16,276 nt of DNA from DAOVDI01 sp965373045 (lineage in GTDB: Bacteria; Acidobacteriota; Aminicenantia; Aminicenantales; Aminicenantaceae), in NCBI GenBank assembly GCA_965373045.1, contig CBDVEQ010000034.1, forward strand, positions 1-16,276, written 5' to 3'. Positions 6,730 through 13,976 of this stretch are shown in pieces (within the stretch, counting starts at the first letter, position 1; the number at the start of each line of letters is the position of its first letter). The notes under the pieces are model-generated. The model was not told the DNA's origin, searched no databases, and saw nothing but the letters and a program-made list of their open reading frames with translations. Made by a program: the position numbers and the translations under genes.

Positions 6730-8823
6730 ATGAGAATACGGAATCTTTTTTTGATGGTTGTTTGTATAGTAATAGTTTTCAGCACAGCCGGGCAGGCTTT
6801 GGCCGAAGGGACGTTCACTCTGGAACAGGTCCTGAGTCCTCTTTATCCCAAGGGCCTTGTATCTGCCAAAAAAGCCGATCGCCTTGCCTGGGTATTTTAC
6901 TCGAAAGGGGAGCGCAATGTCTGGACAGCGGCTGCTCCGGACTTCAAACCGGTCAACCTGACTGGTTTCGCCCGGGATGAGGTGTTCGAGATCCCGAAGG
7001 TCTATATCACCAATGACGGAAAGACCGTGGTCTTTATCAAAGGAGGCCGTCCCAACAGCAAAGGATGGGTCACCAATTCCAGCAGTGACCCGGAAGGAAT
7101 GGAGCAAGCCATCTGGGCAGTAAGGACCGAAACTGGAAAACTCTGGAGAGTCGCACCTGGAAGAGATCCGGTTATATCACCTGATGGGCGATGGATCCTG
7201 CTTGTAAAAAATGGATTGATCCATCGTGTGCCTTTAACTCCTCCTTCAGATCCAGTTTCCATTTCAAAACCTGAACTTCTGTTCAGAGCGGCCGGTCAGA
7301 ACGGCTCTCCGCGATGGTCCCCTGACGGAACAAGGATCGCTTTTGTAAGCCAACGGAATGACCACAGTTATATCGGCTTGTTTGAAATCTCTAAAAGAAA
7401 AATCACATGGATCGCTCCCAATGTTGATCGGGACAGTGATCCTTATTGGTCTGCAAACGGCAAAAAAATCGCTTTTTTACGCAGACCAGGGATTCAGTTT
7501 GACCAATCCTCTCCTGATTTTTTTAGACGCGAACCGGTAAACCTGGCTATCTGGGTTGGTGATCCGGAGAAGGGAACCGCACAGGAGATCTGGCGTACTC
7601 CGAAAGACAAACCCCGTTTTTATTTATTCCAAAATTTCGAGCTTACGGCCAGTGACAGGATCCTCTTCACAGCCGAACATGATAACTGGAATCATATATT
7701 CTCTCTTCCGCTATCAGGAGGAAAGCCAGTAGACCTCACCCCGGGAGAGGGGATTGTGGAACATATTGGTCTTTCCAGGGACGGAAAAATCCTATTCTTC
7801 AGCAGCAACCTGGCTGATATCCACGGCCGCCACATCTGGAAGGTCCCTACAGCCGGGGGGAAAGCTGTTCAGCTGACACGTGGCGCTACGATCAGCACTT
7901 ATCCTGTGGCTCTGGCCTCGGGAAAAAAGGTCGGTTTTTTCTATGCAACAGCCATTCGTCCCACCTCTATTGCCACTGTATCGGCCAAGGGCGGCAGGAT
8001 CAAGGTGGTAGCTCCTGAAAATCTTCCATACGATTTTCCCAAGGATGAGCTGGTAATCCCAAAACTTGTGATAGTCAAGGCCGCAGACGGACTCGAGATT
8101 CCCTGCCAGATCTTTCTCCCAAAGGACGCCAAACCGGGTGACAATCGTCCGGGTTTGGTTTATACCCATGGGGGCCCTATTCGCCAGATGCTCCTGGGAT
8201 GGCATTATATGGAGTTTTACTCGGAAGCTTACGGCATCAACCAGTATTTTGCCAGCAAGGGCTATGTGGTAATCTCTATAAATTACCGCAGTGGCATTGG
8301 TTACGGCCGTTCCTTTCGAAATTCTCCTAAAAGCGGCATGCGGGGTGCTTCCGAGTATCAGGATGTCCTGGCCGGCGCAAAGTATCTCCAGAGCCGGCCC
8401 GAGGTCGATCCTGACAGGATAGGGAAGTGGGGGCTTTCTTACGGAGGCCTATTGACGGCAATGGCTTTGGCCCGCAACTCCGATATTTTTAAGGTCGGTG
8501 TAGACATGGCAGGTGTGCATGACTGGTCCCAAATGGGATGGGGGCTACTCAATGAAGCGATGAAAAAGGTGGCCCGCAAATCATCTCCGGTCGGAGACTA
8601 TAAGACCTGGACTTCCCCGGTGCTCTTCATCCATGGCGACGATGACCGAAATGTGCCCTTTCAGCAGACAACCGACATCGTACAGAAGCTGCGAAAAAAA
8701 GGGGATGTGTACATCGAACTCATGATAGCGCCAGACGAGCCCCATATATTCCTTCTGTATAAAAATCGCATGGAGGCCTATAACCGCACATTTGAATTTA
8801 TCAACCGGTATATTGGTAAATAG
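6730..8823 (+). CDS. Secreted S9 family peptidase (prolyl oligopeptidase / acylaminoacyl-peptidase type)
   Basis: 697-residue predicted secreted serine peptidase acting on short peptides. It has a signal peptide (1 to about 25, ending QALA), a PD40 beta-propeller (blade motifs such as PRWSPDGTRIAF and PYWSANGKKIAF), and a C-terminal alpha/beta hydrolase domain from about 440. Catalytic triad by S9 comparison: S570 (GLSYGG), D639 (third Asp of HGDDDRNVP) and H672 (DEPHIF); THGGP near 470 is the usual oxyanion-side loop. All are present, so it should be active. The open frame begins at 6700, inside the aldolase gene, but AGGAGG at 6717-6722 lies 7 bp before the ATG at 6730, which begins the signal peptide; I use 6730. 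It is probably translated from the aldolase transcript. Its stop faces the convergent polymerase gene across only 24 bp, with no terminator visible between them. Confidence 0.93.
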   Translation: MRIRNLFLMVVCIVIVFSTAGQALAEGTFTLEQVLSPLYPKGLVSAKKADRLAWVFYSKGERNVWTAAAPDFKPVNLTGFARDEVFEIPKVYITNDGKTVVFIKGGRPNSKGWVTNSSSDPEGMEQAIWAVRTETGKLWRVAPGRDPVISPDGRWILLVKNGLIHRVPLTPPSDPVSISKPELLFRAAGQNGSPRWSPDGTRIAFVSQRNDHSYIGLFEISKRKITWIAPNVDRDSDPYWSANGKKIAFLRRPGIQFDQSSPDFFRREPVNLAIWVGDPEKGTAQEIWRTPKDKPRFYLFQNFELTASDRILFTAEHDNWNHIFSLPLSGGKPVDLTPGEGIVEHIGLSRDGKILFFSSNLADIHGRHIWKVPTAGGKAVQLTRGATISTYPVALASGKKVGFFYATAIRPTSIATVSAKGGRIKVVAPENLPYDFPKDELVIPKLVIVKAADGLEIPCQIFLPKDAKPGDNRPGLVYTHGGPIRQMLLGWHYMEFYSEAYGINQYFASKGYVVISINYRSGIGYGRSFRNSPKSGMRGASEYQDVLAGAKYLQSRPEVDPDRIGKWGLSYGGLLTAMALARNSDIFKVGVDMAGVHDWSQMGWGLLNEAMKKVARKSSPVGDYKTWTSPVLFIHGDDDRNVPFQQTTDIVQKLRKKGDVYIELMIAPDEPHIFLLYKNRMEAYNRTFEFINRYIGK

Positions 8824-8847
8824 ACTTCAGGTATTAATTCCGTTTAA

Positions 8848-9978
8848 TTATTTATTGAGATGGGGATGACTACGGCCCGGTTTTCGCCTGTTCCGGTTGA
8901 AACGAACAGCCTGACGAAAAAGACTTTCAAAGGATTTGTTACCCGGGGACGTCTTGCTCAGGTTTCTGAGCAGAATCAGGATATGGATGAGGTTAGTACG
9001 AATTTTCCGGGGGATAGTGATCAATGACAGGGTTGTTATGATGGCCTCATCAAGAATTTTTTGCATATCGCCTTTTTCATTTAAGAAATGACGTTCTACC
9101 CATGGCCAGAACAGCAAAGAGTAGAGTTCATCCAGGTAATATTTAAAACCCCCAAAACTTGCACGATCCTTGAATTCCAGGATTGACATAAGCTGAGAGA
9201 ACATAACTTGGTCGGCTTGATATTCATCACCAACCCGGCCGAGCAGGTACTTCAGAATCCCATATCTGTTGTAAGCTTTGATGACGGGCCGGGATTTTGC
9301 GGTAAGATCCTTGTTAAATTCCTCATAAAGACGGGAGGTTGGACATTTAGCGAGCAGATGGCGGCAAGAATAAATGGCTTCTTCCGTCCTCTTTTCTATA
9401 TCGAATCCAAGCCGGGCAGCGTGTCTAACGACTCTCAGGATCCGGACTGGATCCTCAGTATAACGTTCTTTAGGATTACCTATGATCCGTATCCTTCTTT
9501 TTGACAGATCCCTCAGGCCCTGGACATAATCGATGACAGAAGCCGAACCAACATCATAGTAAAGAGCATTTATCGAAATATCTCTCCTGAACGCATCTTC
9601 CCGAGGCGTTCCGTAGGTATGTTTCCTCTTTTCACCCAGGTCCGGACCGTGCTTATCTACAATATCAGACGTCCGTCGAAACGTTGCAACTTCAATATAC
9701 TTTCCATGTCTAAAGTGTATATGGACCAACCTGAAACGTCTTCCGATGAGATAAGCGTTTGAGAAACGTCGCTTGATCTGTCCGGGCCTGGCGTCTGTGA
9801 CGATGTCGAAATCCTTTGGGGGGATATCCTGCAAGAGGTTTTGAACAGCCGCCCCGGTCAGATAAACTGTGAATCCAGATTTTTTAAGACGATAGATGAC
9901 CTTAAGCGCATCAGGGTCGATATGCTTTCTGTTAATACTGTGATCCGATCTTCTGTGTTGTTTCTGTTTTCCATTCAA
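8848..9978 (-). CDS. pcnB: Poly(A) polymerase I-like nucleotidyltransferase (class II CCA/PAP family)
   Basis: 376-residue cytoplasmic enzyme of the tRNA nucleotidyltransferase/poly(A) polymerase family, expected to add A residues to RNA 3' ends and promote decay. The head domain has PKDFDIVTDA (metal-binding D56 and D58), EVATFRRT and RRDISINALYYD (131-142), then RRIRIIGNPKERYTEDPVRI and the helical neck. LIGRRFRLVH (77-86) matches the signature that separates bacterial poly(A) polymerase from CCA-adding enzyme. The usual GGxVRD motif reads GAAVQN (42-47), a clear deviation. The C-terminus is short compared with E. coli PcnB (about 460 residues) but ends in an Arg/Lys-rich tail. The start is TTG at 9978: AAGGA (9988-9992) is 9 bp upstream, an in-frame TAA closes the frame just before it, and no in-frame ATG precedes the catalytic region. 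It lies 101 bp downstream of the transporter, possibly co-transcribed. Confidence 0.85.
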   Translation of the reverse strand: MNGKQKQHRRSDHSINRKHIDPDALKVIYRLKKSGFTVYLTGAAVQNLLQDIPPKDFDIVTDARPGQIKRRFSNAYLIGRRFRLVHIHFRHGKYIEVATFRRTSDIVDKHGPDLGEKRKHTYGTPREDAFRRDISINALYYDVGSASVIDYVQGLRDLSKRRIRIIGNPKERYTEDPVRILRVVRHAARLGFDIEKRTEEAIYSCRHLLAKCPTSRLYEEFNKDLTAKSRPVIKAYNRYGILKYLLGRVGDEYQADQVMFSQLMSILEFKDRASFGGFKYYLDELYSLLFWPWVERHFLNEKGDMQKILDEAIITTLSLITIPRKIRTNLIHILILLRNLSKTSPGNKSFESLFRQAVRFNRNRRKPGRSHPHLNK

Positions 9979-10079
9979 TTCAGAGTGTCCTTAAAATCTC
10001 CAACTGCCGAACATAATACATTATATTGGTGGATATAAACAATCTGATGAAGCATTTCTATATTCCCGATAGCCCATTT

Positions 10080-11384
10080 TCAGAGCAGAATGGAGCCCTG
10101 GGTGAAAAACAGGCCGGCCACGGCCCCTGTCATGAGGCAGGCCAGTGTGGCGGCCAGGAGGGCCCGGAATCCCATGCGCGAGAGATCCTTTAACCGCGTC
10201 GGCGCCAAAGCCCCCACTCCCCCGACAAAGATGGCCAAAGAAGCGATATGGGCAAATCCACACAGCGCATAGGAAGCGATAATGGCCGAACGAGGATGGA
10301 TGAGAGCCCCATCTTTTATAAGCTGGGCCAGGTGCTGATAGGAAAAAACTTCGGTTGTTACCGTTCTTTCCCCTATTACCCTGGCGATTTCCATAGCGTC
10401 GGCTGGAGGGACTCCCAACAGGAGTGTAATGGGATAGAAGATATAACCGAGGACGGATTGCAGTGACCATTCAAAACTCCAGTGGAACAAACTGTTCAAA
10501 TACCCCCCGGCCCATCCCAGAACAAGATCTATCAGGGCCAAAATTCCGAGAAAGGCAATGAGAAGCGTGATAATTCCTCCCAGAAGTCTCAAACCGCTCT
10601 GGGCGCCGTTGATGATGGCCATAATCAGGTTATCATCCCGCTCGTAATGGGGTTTGACATCCAATCCGAGGGTCTTCGGCGTTTCTGTCTCCGGAACGAT
10701 AAGTTTCGAGAGGGCCACTGCCGCCGGAGCGGAAAGAACGGACGCCGAGATCAAATGACCAGCAATTGTAGGCATTTCTCCCTGGAGAAAAGTCACATAC
10801 ACGGCCAGAACGGTCGAGGCGATCGTCCCCATAGAAACGGCCAGAATCGTCGTCAGTTCGGACTTGGTCATGTCTTTGAGATGCGGTTGTACGACAAGGG
10901 CAGACTCCACTCCGACAAAAATGTTGCTCGAAGCACTTAAGGCCTCGGCCCCGCTGATTCTCATCAGTTTTGTGAAAAGAAAAGAAAATCCTCGAATGAT
11001 CAGCGGCATGACTCTTAAGTAATAAAGACCCCCGACTAGGGCCGCAAAGAAGATGATCGTCGGCAGCCCCTGAAAGGCGAGGAAGTAGCCGAGCGACGTT
11101 TCTCCATCGGCGTTAACTGTACCAGGAGAAAGCGCAAGCCTTCCAAAAAGAAACTCCAATCCGGCCTTGGAAGTATCAAGGAGGGAAACAACAATTTTGT
11201 TGATGAACAAAAAGACTTGACCGCCTATAGGGATAACAAATACAAAAAATGCGAAGATGAGCTGCAGCCCAATTCCCCAGAGAACGACGCGCCAGTTGAT
11301 GACACGTCTGTTGGAAGAGCAAAGCCAGGCAAAAAAAGCGATAGCGAATATACCGATAAAACTGACGAGGTTATAAAGTTCCAT
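10080..11384 (-). CDS. Concentrative nucleoside transporter (CNT/NupC family), variant substrate site
   Basis: 434-residue inner-membrane protein with many hydrophobic segments, expected to import nucleosides or similar solutes using an ion gradient. Family hallmarks: QGLPTIIFFAALVGGLYYL (105-123), SNIFVGVESALVV (153-165), SVLSAPAAVALSKLIVPET (215-233), IGERTVTTEVFSY (337-349), and the end motif PRSAIIASYALCGFAHIASL (364-383). Compared with the well-known CNT pattern GQTEAP, this protein has GVESAL (158-163), and the usual CGFAN is CGFAH (H379); the acidic residue E345 is kept. These positions contact nucleobase or ribose in Vibrio cholerae CNT, so substrate preference may differ. ATG 11384 is preceded by a purine-rich GGGGAAGAG and begins the first membrane helix. 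It is divergent from the S9B peptidase gene across 167 bp. Confidence 0.9.
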   Translation of the reverse strand: MELYNLVSFIGIFAIAFFAWLCSSNRRVINWRVVLWGIGLQLIFAFFVFVIPIGGQVFLFINKIVVSLLDTSKAGLEFLFGRLALSPGTVNADGETSLGYFLAFQGLPTIIFFAALVGGLYYLRVMPLIIRGFSFLFTKLMRISGAEALSASSNIFVGVESALVVQPHLKDMTKSELTTILAVSMGTIASTVLAVYVTFLQGEMPTIAGHLISASVLSAPAAVALSKLIVPETETPKTLGLDVKPHYERDDNLIMAIINGAQSGLRLLGGIITLLIAFLGILALIDLVLGWAGGYLNSLFHWSFEWSLQSVLGYIFYPITLLLGVPPADAMEIARVIGERTVTTEVFSYQHLAQLIKDGALIHPRSAIIASYALCGFAHIASLAIFVGGVGALAPTRLKDLSRMGFRALLAATLACLMTGAVAGLFFTQGSILL

Positions 11385-11471
11385 GCTGATTCTCTTCCCC
11401 CTATTTCTATCAAAAAAAAAGAGAAATGTCCCTTATTTTTTCGTCGCTCTAAATGAAGCGTGGCCTTTTTA

Positions 11472-11477
11472 TGTCAA
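11472..11477 (-). promoter_or_regulatory. Candidate -35 box for the nucleoside transporter gene
   Basis: The minus strand reads TTGACA here, about 88 bp upstream of the transporter ATG. The sequence 17-18 bp downstream (TTTAGA region, about 11448-11454) is a poor -10, so only the -35 is convincing. It forms a 7-bp inverted repeat with the plus-strand promoter box at 11499-11505. Confidence 0.25.
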
Positions 11478-11498
11478 GTAAGGGGGGGGAAGAAGTGA

Positions 11499-11528
11499 TT
11501 GACATATTTCTTTACAGCATGATATTTT
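11499..11528 (+). promoter_or_regulatory. Probable sigma70-type promoter of the S9B peptidase gene
   Basis: A perfect TTGACA (11499-11504) is followed after 18 bp by TATTTT (11523-11528). Transcription would start close to 11535, giving a very short leader before the AAGGAGG Shine-Dalgarno at 11541-11547 and the ATG at 11552. Confidence 0.45.
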
Positions 11529-11551
11529 AATTGGCTATAAAAGGAGGACTC

Positions 11552-13852
11552 ATGAAACGCTTAACAACCTGTTTTCTATTTATCGCTATATTGGCATTAT
11601 TCTTAGCGCTATGCTACTCACAGGACAAACTGAGCAGGGAAGAGATCTATGACCGGTGGAACAAGCTTGACCTTGTCAAAAAAACAGGCAGTGAACGTCT
11701 GACATGGCTGCCGAATGGCATGGGATATCTTGAAAGCGAGGTTGATTCTGATACGAGCAATCGTGTGTTCTATAAAGTTGATCCGAAAAACAAGAAACGC
11801 TCTTTACTGTTCGACAAAAACATTGAAACGAGTATTGTCAAAGGATATAACCGGATCACCGGTAAATCGGAATCCGGGTTTCCTTTTACAAAATTTGAAT
11901 ATTTACCCGATAAAACCGGCATCAGGTTCAAAGTTAAGAATGCCGGTGAGTTTGTATACAAATTCCAAACGGGAGAATTGATCAAACTTGTTAAACAACG
12001 TTCCAAAATAGCAGGATGGACACCCCACCGCAGTTCAAGCCAGTTGACGACCGGATCTTATTCTCCTGATTTTAAAAAGATCGCTTATGTAAAAGCCTAT
12101 GATATCTACATTCTCGACTCTGAAAGCAGCCAGGAAGAACAGATCACCTTCGGAGGAACGGAAGAAATAATGAACGGCCGTACAGACTGGGTATATCCCG
12201 AGGAACTGTATCAGAGCAAAGCCTTCTGGTGGTCGCCTGACGGCAAGCAGATTGCATACTTTCAGTTTGACGTACGGGCCGAGCATCGCTATCCACTGCT
12301 CCATGAAATCGACCTCGATGTTAAAAAAGGAATCAAACATTACAGGTTCAGAAATATTCTGGAGATCGAGCGTTATCCAAAAGCAGGCGAGCCGAATGCG
12401 ACAGTTAAGCTGTTTGTCATTGACCTGGTAACAAAAAAAAAGGTAGAGGTCAAAACCGACAGTTCTCCGGATATCTATATTATCAAAGTTGAATGGCATA
12501 AAGGCGGTAACGAGCTGATCTTTCAAAGACTTAACCGTTTCCAGAATAAGCTCGAACTTTTGGCAGCAGATCCTAAAACCGGAGCTGTCCGGACTATTCT
12601 TGTTGAAGAGGAAGAATGTTTTGTAAACACGCACAACAATTTTTATCAGTTTAACGACAGTAAGCATTTTTTGTGGAGTTCGGAGCGGACAGGGTGGAAC
12701 CATTTGTATATGTATAACTTTCAAGCAGAACTGGTCAAACAGCTTACTGATGGCGCCTGGGAGGTCTCCAGGACTCATTGTATCGATGAAAAAAACAGAT
12801 TGATCTATTTCAGCGCGTACATGAAAGAGGGACTCGAATCCCATTTTTGCCGCGTTAAGTTCGATGGAACAGGCTTCAAACAATTAACAACGACTGAAGG
12901 CTGGCATAGAATCAGTATTGACCCTGCAGGAAAATACTATATTGACAGCTATTCTTCCCTGACAACACCTCTGATCGCTAATCTGCATAATTCGAACGGA
13001 GGTCTGGTCCGCAACCTGGCCAGATCAACGCTTGATATGGAAAAAATGAAAATGTTAGGCCTCGAGCTCCCTGAACTGGTCTATTTTAAAGCCGCTGACG
13101 GGGAGACAGTCCTTCATGCGATTCTTTATAAACCTGCACAATACGACCCGAACAAATCATATCCCCTGATGGTCTCGGTCTACGGTGGGCCGGCAGGCGG
13201 AGTTCGCAACTCTTTCAGCATCGGTAACCGCACAGCTCAGCTAGGTTACTTCGTCATAAGACAGGACAACAGGGGAACTACGAACCGGGGCAAAAAATAC
13301 CTGACTAAAACCTATATGAAATTCGGTCAGGTGGAGATAGACGACCAGGCAGCAGGTGTCAAACAGATCTCCCAACGGACGTATATCGACGGCTCGCGTG
13401 TAGGCATCACCGGTGGCTCTTACGGCGGTTACTCGACATGTATGGCTCTTCTCCGCTACCCGGATGTCTTTCATGTAGGGGTCGCAGGTTCATCCGTAAC
13501 CGATTGGAGAAGCTACGATTCGATCTATACCGAACGGTACATGAGAACACCGCAGGCTAATCCAGAAGGTTATAAATTAGGCTCTGCTATGACATACACA
13601 GACAATTTAAAAGGAAAACTGTTAATGACCCACGGCTTGATCGACAATAATGTTCATGTGGGAAATACCTTCCATCTTGCTGATGCGCTTCAAAAAGCAG
13701 GCAAAAGCTTCGATCTCATGATCTATCCCGAAAACCGTCACGGCATAAGAGGATACCATAGAAATCATGTGAATAAACTCAGGACAGCTTATTTTCTGAA
13801 ACATTTAAAACCAGAAGAATGGGAAGAACGGATCAAGACGATCTGGAAGTAA
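11552..13852 (+). CDS. Secreted dipeptidyl peptidase IV-like S9B peptidase
   Basis: 766-residue predicted extracytoplasmic exopeptidase. By family it releases N-terminal dipeptides, often with Pro or Ala second. It has a signal peptide (1 to about 24), a DPP-IV beta-propeller, and a C-terminal hydrolase. DWVYPEELY (212-220) matches the DPP-IV DWVYEEEVF segment; E217-E218 align with the Glu pair that anchors the substrate amino group, supporting dipeptidyl peptidase activity. WWSPDGKQIAYFQFD follows as usual. Triad: S623 in GGSYGG (the common form is GWSYGG), D698 in HGLIDNNVH and H730 in PENRHGI. The open frame begins at a TTG (11531), but AAGGAGG at 11541-11547 lies just upstream of ATG 11552, which begins the signal peptide. 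A Cys at 21 follows LAL, a poor lipobox, so a lipoprotein is less likely. It has its own promoter at 11499-11528. Confidence 0.94.
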   Translation: MKRLTTCFLFIAILALFLALCYSQDKLSREEIYDRWNKLDLVKKTGSERLTWLPNGMGYLESEVDSDTSNRVFYKVDPKNKKRSLLFDKNIETSIVKGYNRITGKSESGFPFTKFEYLPDKTGIRFKVKNAGEFVYKFQTGELIKLVKQRSKIAGWTPHRSSSQLTTGSYSPDFKKIAYVKAYDIYILDSESSQEEQITFGGTEEIMNGRTDWVYPEELYQSKAFWWSPDGKQIAYFQFDVRAEHRYPLLHEIDLDVKKGIKHYRFRNILEIERYPKAGEPNATVKLFVIDLVTKKKVEVKTDSSPDIYIIKVEWHKGGNELIFQRLNRFQNKLELLAADPKTGAVRTILVEEEECFVNTHNNFYQFNDSKHFLWSSERTGWNHLYMYNFQAELVKQLTDGAWEVSRTHCIDEKNRLIYFSAYMKEGLESHFCRVKFDGTGFKQLTTTEGWHRISIDPAGKYYIDSYSSLTTPLIANLHNSNGGLVRNLARSTLDMEKMKMLGLELPELVYFKAADGETVLHAILYKPAQYDPNKSYPLMVSVYGGPAGGVRNSFSIGNRTAQLGYFVIRQDNRGTTNRGKKYLTKTYMKFGQVEIDDQAAGVKQISQRTYIDGSRVGITGGSYGGYSTCMALLRYPDVFHVGVAGSSVTDWRSYDSIYTERYMRTPQANPEGYKLGSAMTYTDNLKGKLLMTHGLIDNNVHVGNTFHLADALQKAGKSFDLMIYPENRHGIRGYHRNHVNKLRTAYFLKHLKPEEWEERIKTIWK

Positions 13853-13873
13853 AAACCGCCTCCGGCTTCAGAT

Positions 13874-13885
13874 TATATCGATATA
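13874..13885. promoter_or_regulatory. 12-bp perfect palindrome upstream of the barrel-protein promoter
   Basis: TATATCGATATA reads the same on both strands and sits 18 bp before the TTGACA at 13903. It could be an operator half-site pair, but an AT-rich palindrome of this size can also arise by chance. Confidence 0.2.
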
Positions 13886-13902
13886 CAAGATACTATTTTT
13901 TG

Positions 13903-13931
13903 TTGACAATAAAAAAATTATATGATATCAA
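13903..13931 (+). promoter_or_regulatory. Probable sigma70-type promoter of the barrel-protein gene
   Basis: A perfect TTGACA (13903-13908) is followed after 17 bp by TATCAA (13926-13931), in a very AT-rich leader. The gene's AGGAGG (13966-13971) and ATG (13977) follow about 35-45 bp later. The -35 is strong and the -10 is only fair. Confidence 0.4.
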
Positions 13932-13976
13932 AAAAAATCAGATAATAATTCCTTTGTTTTTAAATAGGAGGACAAA

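Noticed and set aside
7792..8205. 137-codon open frame on the minus strand
   Set aside because: Antisense to the middle of the S9 peptidase, with no ribosome-binding logic or recognisable protein.
10482..10940. 152-codon open frame on the plus strand
   Set aside because: Antisense to the CNT transporter; the translation is charged low-complexity sequence, as expected from the reverse of a membrane-protein gene.
11552..11625. Lipoprotein signal for the S9B peptidase
   Set aside because: LALC has Leu just before Cys, unlike the usual Ala/Gly; an ordinary signal peptidase site a few residues later fits better.
12035..12883. 282-codon open frame on the minus strand
   Set aside because: It lies fully antisense to the S9B peptidase, whose protein has clear DPP-IV motifs across this region. 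The minus-strand translation shows no recognisable motif.
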